A stretch of 36,572 bases of DNA from Palsa-459 sp035510855 (GTDB taxonomy: Bacteria > Actinomycetota > Acidimicrobiia > Acidimicrobiales > RAAP-2). Below the pieces are notes generated by a model. That model saw only the letters and a list, made by a program, of their open reading frames with translations, had not been told where the DNA came from and ran no database searches. The stretch covers positions 1 to 36,572 of the forward strand of contig DATKGG010000064.1 of the NCBI GenBank assembly GCA_035510855.1, written 5' to 3'. Position 1 is the first letter of the stretch; each line of letters begins with the position of its first letter. The position numbers and the translations under genes are program-made. Shown in pieces: positions 33,964 through 36,572 of the stretch.

Positions 33964-34079
33964 GCTCGAGGGTACCTCCGGCTCCCGCACCGCAGGTGGA
34001 GTCTCCGTCGTCGTCGACGGGTGGTTGGAGAGTGCCACGACCATTCGTCGAGACGGTGGTGTCGAGAATTGCTCCGCGG

Positions 34080-34427
34080 CTACTCCACGTGTGCCGCGAG
34101 CCCCTTTGGAGCCACGAGCCGATAGCTCTCACGCACGAGCTCGTTCACCTCATCCCAGTCGACGTTCGGCGACGCGAGGTCGACGCCGATCCACCCTTTC
34201 GATCCGACATACGCCGGAAGGAAGAACGGGGGTCCCTGCGCGAGCAGTGCCGCCTGCTCTGCTCGATCCGCCTTCAGGCTGACCGAGCACCCCGCGTCGT
34301 TGTCCGCGGCGCCCGCGAAGATCTTCTTGCGGACACGAAACGTCGCGTCGCCCCACGTCGTCTCCTCGTAGGACTCGGGGAGTGCGAGGCAGATGCTGCG
34401 GAGCCGGTCGATAGGTCGCCTGGCCAT
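34080..34427 (-). CDS. MmcQ/YjbR family protein
   Basis: A 115-residue small cytoplasmic protein. It has LALPESYEETTWGDATFRVRKKIFAG, SVSLKAD and a C-terminal GWIGVDL with WDEVNELVRESYRLVAPK, the standard pattern of this CyaY-like-fold family. Its biochemical role is not established; DNA binding has been proposed for some. The ATG at 34427 has GGAG 5-6 bases upstream. It is divergent from the STAS-like gene with about 100 bp between the starts. Confidence 0.88.
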   Translation of the reverse strand: MARRPIDRLRSICLALPESYEETTWGDATFRVRKKIFAGAADNDAGCSVSLKADRAEQAALLAQGPPFFLPAYVGSKGWIGVDLASPNVDWDEVNELVRESYRLVAPKGLAAHVE

Positions 34428-34530
34428 CGTCTCCGCACGGTATCCGAAGCGATCATGCAGTCGCTGGGTCGGGCAACCGCCTGCAACGACAGCGACGAAG
34501 CGGTACCGTGCGGGTCGGAGGGAGGACGAA

Positions 34531-34887
34531 ATGATCAAGCTGCTCGAGGACCTGCCTCCCGGTGTCGTCGGATTCGAGGCAAGCGGCACGCTGCATGCCA
34601 CGGACTACCGCGACGTCGTGTTGCCCGCGCTGGAGCGAGCCGGCGAGTCCGGTGAGATCCGATTCCTCATCATCATCCCTGACTTCAAGGGGCTGTCGGG
34701 GGGAGCACTGTGGGAGGACCTGAAGTTTGGACTCCAGCACTTTCGGTCATGGAAGCGCATCGCACTCGTGACCGACATCGAGTGGATGTCCTACGTGACG
34801 ATGCTCTTCGGTTGGATGACCCCAGGGGACGTCAAGGTCTTCGGGCTCGTGCAACGTGACGACGCGATCGCGTGGGTCGCAAGCTGA
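34531..34887 (+). CDS. SpoIIAA-like (STAS-fold) protein
   Basis: A 118-residue protein of the SpoIIAA-like family. Typical blocks are VVGFEASGTLHATDYRDVVLPALE, RFLIIIPDFKGLSGGALWEDLKFGLQHFRSWKRIALVTD and a C-terminal PGDVKVFGL. A STAS-like fold is expected, and no conserved phosphorylated Ser of true anti-anti-sigma factors is visible. Function in this family is mostly unknown, although stress roles have been suggested. GGAGGGAGG precedes the ATG at 34531. Confidence 0.85.
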   Translation: MIKLLEDLPPGVVGFEASGTLHATDYRDVVLPALERAGESGEIRFLIIIPDFKGLSGGALWEDLKFGLQHFRSWKRIALVTDIEWMSYVTMLFGWMTPGDVKVFGLVQRDDAIAWVAS

Positions 34888-34908
34888 GATTGCGTGCCTC
34901 AGCGCAGC

Positions 34909-35243
34909 CCACTTCTTCATGGGCGTCCTCGCGTACGACACGCCGCGCTGTACACCGACTCGATTGTCAGTTGGCACGAACGTCGGCATCGGCGACCCTG
35001 AGCCAGCGTGCATTGGTCGCCCACGCATGACCGTCGCCGCTGCATTGTTGATGCGAACGAGCCGGTCGGACACCTCGGGGTCGACCTGGACGAGGACGCA
35101 CCCTGCGCGCTTGCGGCGACCGCCATGTTGTCCCTGACGAGGTAGGCGAGTCCGCCGTGCATCTTCTTCTCCTTCTTTTCCGCGAGACCCCTGCAGTGGC
35201 CGAGGGGCGTTCGGATGCGAGCCGCGATGTCCTCGGCGTCGGA
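34909..35243 (-). pseudogene. Decayed TfoX-N-like gene
   Basis: On the minus strand, pieces of a TfoX N-terminal-domain protein lie in order but in different frames. They are EDIAARIRTPLGHCRGLAEKK then MHGGLAYLVRDNMAVAA (35097-35243), VLVQVDPEVSDRLVRI and MRGRPMHA in a second frame, and GVSYARTPMKKW at the C-terminal end (34909-34948). An extra Glu-Lys-Lys triplet precedes the Met-His-Gly-Gly motif. At least one frameshift breaks it, and no start codon is clear. It is a pseudogene of a roughly 110-residue protein. Confidence 0.6.
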
Positions 35244-35299
35244 GATGCAGGACCCGGTATGCCGGACGCCTCGGCTCCTTCGAGCGAGCATCCGTGCCG

Positions 35300-35328
35300 T
35301 TGACAGAGCGCTGTTCTGGTGTCATAGT
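35300..35328 (+). promoter_or_regulatory. Strong sigma-70-type promoter of the beta-lactamase-like gene
   Basis: TTGACA (35300-35305) and CATAGT (35323-35328) are 17 bp apart, an almost ideal spacing. Transcription would start near 35335, giving a roughly 40-base leader to the GTG at 35377. Overlapping it are TGTCAT repeats 11 bp apart (35320 and 35331) that could bind a regulator. Confidence 0.6.
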
Positions 35329-35376
35329 GATGTCATTCTGACCTCAAAGATCTCGTCGCTGAGGGGAAGGGTTGAC

Positions 35377-36375
35377 GTGGCCGGCAAGGGTGCAAAGACC
35401 GTTCGAACCCCTGAAGTTGTGCCTGATCTGCGCGGAACTGCCCTCGTGCAGCGTGGCGGGGAGGTCGTCTTCCAGTACGCGGGCGGGACGACTGGCGGGC
35501 AGCCCGAAGCACCGATCGACGTCGGCACGCGCTTCCAGATCGCGTCAGTGTCCAAGCAGTTCACCGCAGCCGCCGTCCTGCTGCTGGTCGATGGCGGGCT
35601 GCTGTCGGTCGATGACCACCTCGTCGGCCACCTTGAGGGCTCGCCGTCGATCTGGGAGGGGATCACGGTGCATCAGCTCCTGTGTCACACCGCAGGTCTT
35701 GTTCACTGGCCCCAGCTGCCCGAGCTAGATCTCACCGCACACGTGCCGGCCGACGAGGAGCTCGAGCTGTTCCGCCGTGCTCCTCTGCTGAGCATCCCTG
35801 GCACTGAGTATGCGTACAGCAGCCCGGGCTACGTCCTGCTCGCACACATCGTCGAGCGCGTGAGCGACACGCCCTACCGCGAGTTCCTCTCCGACGAGAT
35901 CTTCTCGCCCCTCGGACTTCGCTCGACATTCGCGGGTAACGGGGTCGGTCAGGCTGGCCTCGCGTCGCCGTTGCACCTCGGCGAGCCCGTTGCGTCGTTC
36001 GAACTCGACATCGTCGGCATGGGCGCAGGCGACGTCTGGTCGACGATCGATGACCTCGCGGCGTGGGACGCGGCGCTCGAGGCGGGACGGCTGCTCAGCG
36101 ATGAATCTCGACGACAGATGTTCACGGTGCACACCCATGTCACCGAGGAGCTCGGCGGAGTGACGCTCGAGGGCTACGGCTACGCCTGGTACATGGCCGA
36201 CGTGGCTGGGCACTCGATCGTGTTTCACACGGGCGGGAACGCTGGATTCCAGTCGATCAACGCAACGATGCCGGACGACGACGCGAGGTTCATCGTGCTG
36301 ACCAATGACACCTCGACGGATCTCTTCACGACGGCGCTCTCGCTCATCGCCGTCGCCCTCGACGGGGGAGGATGA
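35377..36375 (+). CDS. Serine beta-lactamase-like hydrolase (class C / PBP4-like family)
   Basis: A 332-residue serine hydrolase of the beta-lactamase family (Pfam Beta-lactamase). The active-site SxxK is in IASVSKQFTAAAVLLLV (near residue 55), the second motif reads YSSPGYVLLA (Tyr-Ser-Ser instead of YSN, near 150), and the third is HTGGNAGF (HTG). It has no signal peptide from the chosen start, so it is more likely a cytoplasmic esterase or D-amino-acid-acting peptidase than a secreted beta-lactamase. GTG at 35377 is chosen for its GGGGAAGGG site and the promoter position. Earlier in-frame starts would run through the decayed TfoX-like DNA. Confidence 0.88.
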   Translation: MAGKGAKTVRTPEVVPDLRGTALVQRGGEVVFQYAGGTTGGQPEAPIDVGTRFQIASVSKQFTAAAVLLLVDGGLLSVDDHLVGHLEGSPSIWEGITVHQLLCHTAGLVHWPQLPELDLTAHVPADEELELFRRAPLLSIPGTEYAYSSPGYVLLAHIVERVSDTPYREFLSDEIFSPLGLRSTFAGNGVGQAGLASPLHLGEPVASFELDIVGMGAGDVWSTIDDLAAWDAALEAGRLLSDESRRQMFTVHTHVTEELGGVTLEGYGYAWYMADVAGHSIVFHTGGNAGFQSINATMPDDDARFIVLTNDTSTDLFTTALSLIAVALDGGG

Positions 36376-36494
36376 CGCTCGTTCTAGCGCACCACCCTCG
36401 GGAGCCATTGTGGCTTGCCATGCCATCTATCCGGTTCTTCGGATTCGAGCGGGGTCTTGCGCTTGGCGCTTGGCAGCAAACTGACCACGTAAAC

Positions 36495-36545
36495 GAGGGC
36501 TCTGCAATTCTGTTTGGTGACTAAGCCAACAGAAAGAGAGCCCTC
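36495..36545. repeat. Long inverted repeat (hairpin), possible insertion-sequence end
   Basis: GAGGGCTCT (36495-36503) is matched by AGAGCCCTC (36537-36545). Inside it TTCTGTT pairs with AACAGAA. The GGCTCT-start resembles terminal repeats I recall from ISL3-type elements, but no transposase is visible within the window. Alternatively it is a strong terminator-like or translation-blocking hairpin, as it lies directly before a GTG. Confidence 0.45.
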
Positions 36546-36572
36546 GTGATCACGGACCCTATCGCCATGAAT
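36546..36572 (+). CDS. Start of an open frame cut by the window end, possible transposase
   Basis: From GTG at 36546 nine codons read VITDPIAMN to the window edge. The frame starts exactly after the hairpin, as do transposase genes after some IS ends. Too little is visible to assign a function. Confidence 0.3.

Noticed and set aside
35377..36375. A secreted antibiotic-resistance beta-lactamase
   Set aside because: No signal peptide is visible, and the second motif differs (YSS). The wider serine hydrolase family is mostly esterases and peptidases.

Overview
The window (36,572 bp, clearly GC-rich) looks like chromosome of a free-living high-GC actinobacterium. Supporting signs are frequent GTG starts, a luciferase-like protein of the F420-dependent kind, several FadE-type acyl-CoA dehydrogenases, a TetR-controlled locus and apparently leaderless genes. 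An acidimicrobial or related lineage is my guess; no rRNA or other marker is present to prove it. I found no tRNA, rRNA, CRISPR array or prophage.

Layout. 1-4.6 kb: an acyl-CoA synthetase (cut by the window edge) diverges from acyl-CoA dehydrogenase 1. A decayed fibronectin-III fragment follows, then an archaeal-type riboflavin synthase diverging from acyl-CoA dehydrogenase 2. 4.6-8.1 kb: a minus-strand run of LLM-class oxidoreductase, amidase and NAD-binding epimerase-like protein. 8.1-9.9 kb: an internally deleted aquaporin, an HSL-type esterase and a VOC-fold protein. 9.9-13.2 kb: a minus-strand run of sulfotransferase, WbsX-like sugar protein and membrane-anchored beta-propeller. 13.2-16.6 kb: a small acidic protein, a YCII-like protein, an enoyl-CoA delta-isomerase-like crotonase, and an NAD-binding protein diverging from a TetR regulator across a region with three matching half-sites.

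16.6-19.6 kb: a small orphan protein and a PAS-GAF-PAS-GGDEF-EAL cyclic-di-GMP protein with a 0.5 kb upstream non-coding region rich in short repeats. 20.0-24.1 kb: a complete metal ABC importer (lipoprotein, ATPase, two permeases) diverging from a Fur/Zur-type repressor across a 19-bp palindrome. 24.1-24.9 kb: a small lipoprotein and a truncated GNAT gene. 25.0-28.5 kb: overlapping genes for a glutamine-synthetase-like ligase, an aldehyde dehydrogenase and an SDR. 28.5-31.4 kb, convergent to that: a FGGY kinase coupled by an ATGA overlap to a sphingosine-1-phosphate-lyase-like PLP enzyme. 31.7-36.6 kb: a frameshifted secreted propeller, a two-TIG-domain SGNH lipoprotein, a MmcQ/YjbR protein, a SpoIIAA-like STAS protein, a decayed TfoX-like gene, a serine beta-lactamase-like hydrolase, and a hairpin that may be an insertion-sequence end.

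The most interesting points are the archaeal-type riboflavin synthase in a bacterial fatty-acid setting, and the FGGY-kinase/S1P-lyase pair facing a gamma-glutamyl-ligase/ALDH/SDR cassette. Together the latter could form a phosphorylate-cleave-salvage route for an amino-alcohol, which is a hypothesis only. Six loci carry broken or truncated genes, so the window also records active gene decay.
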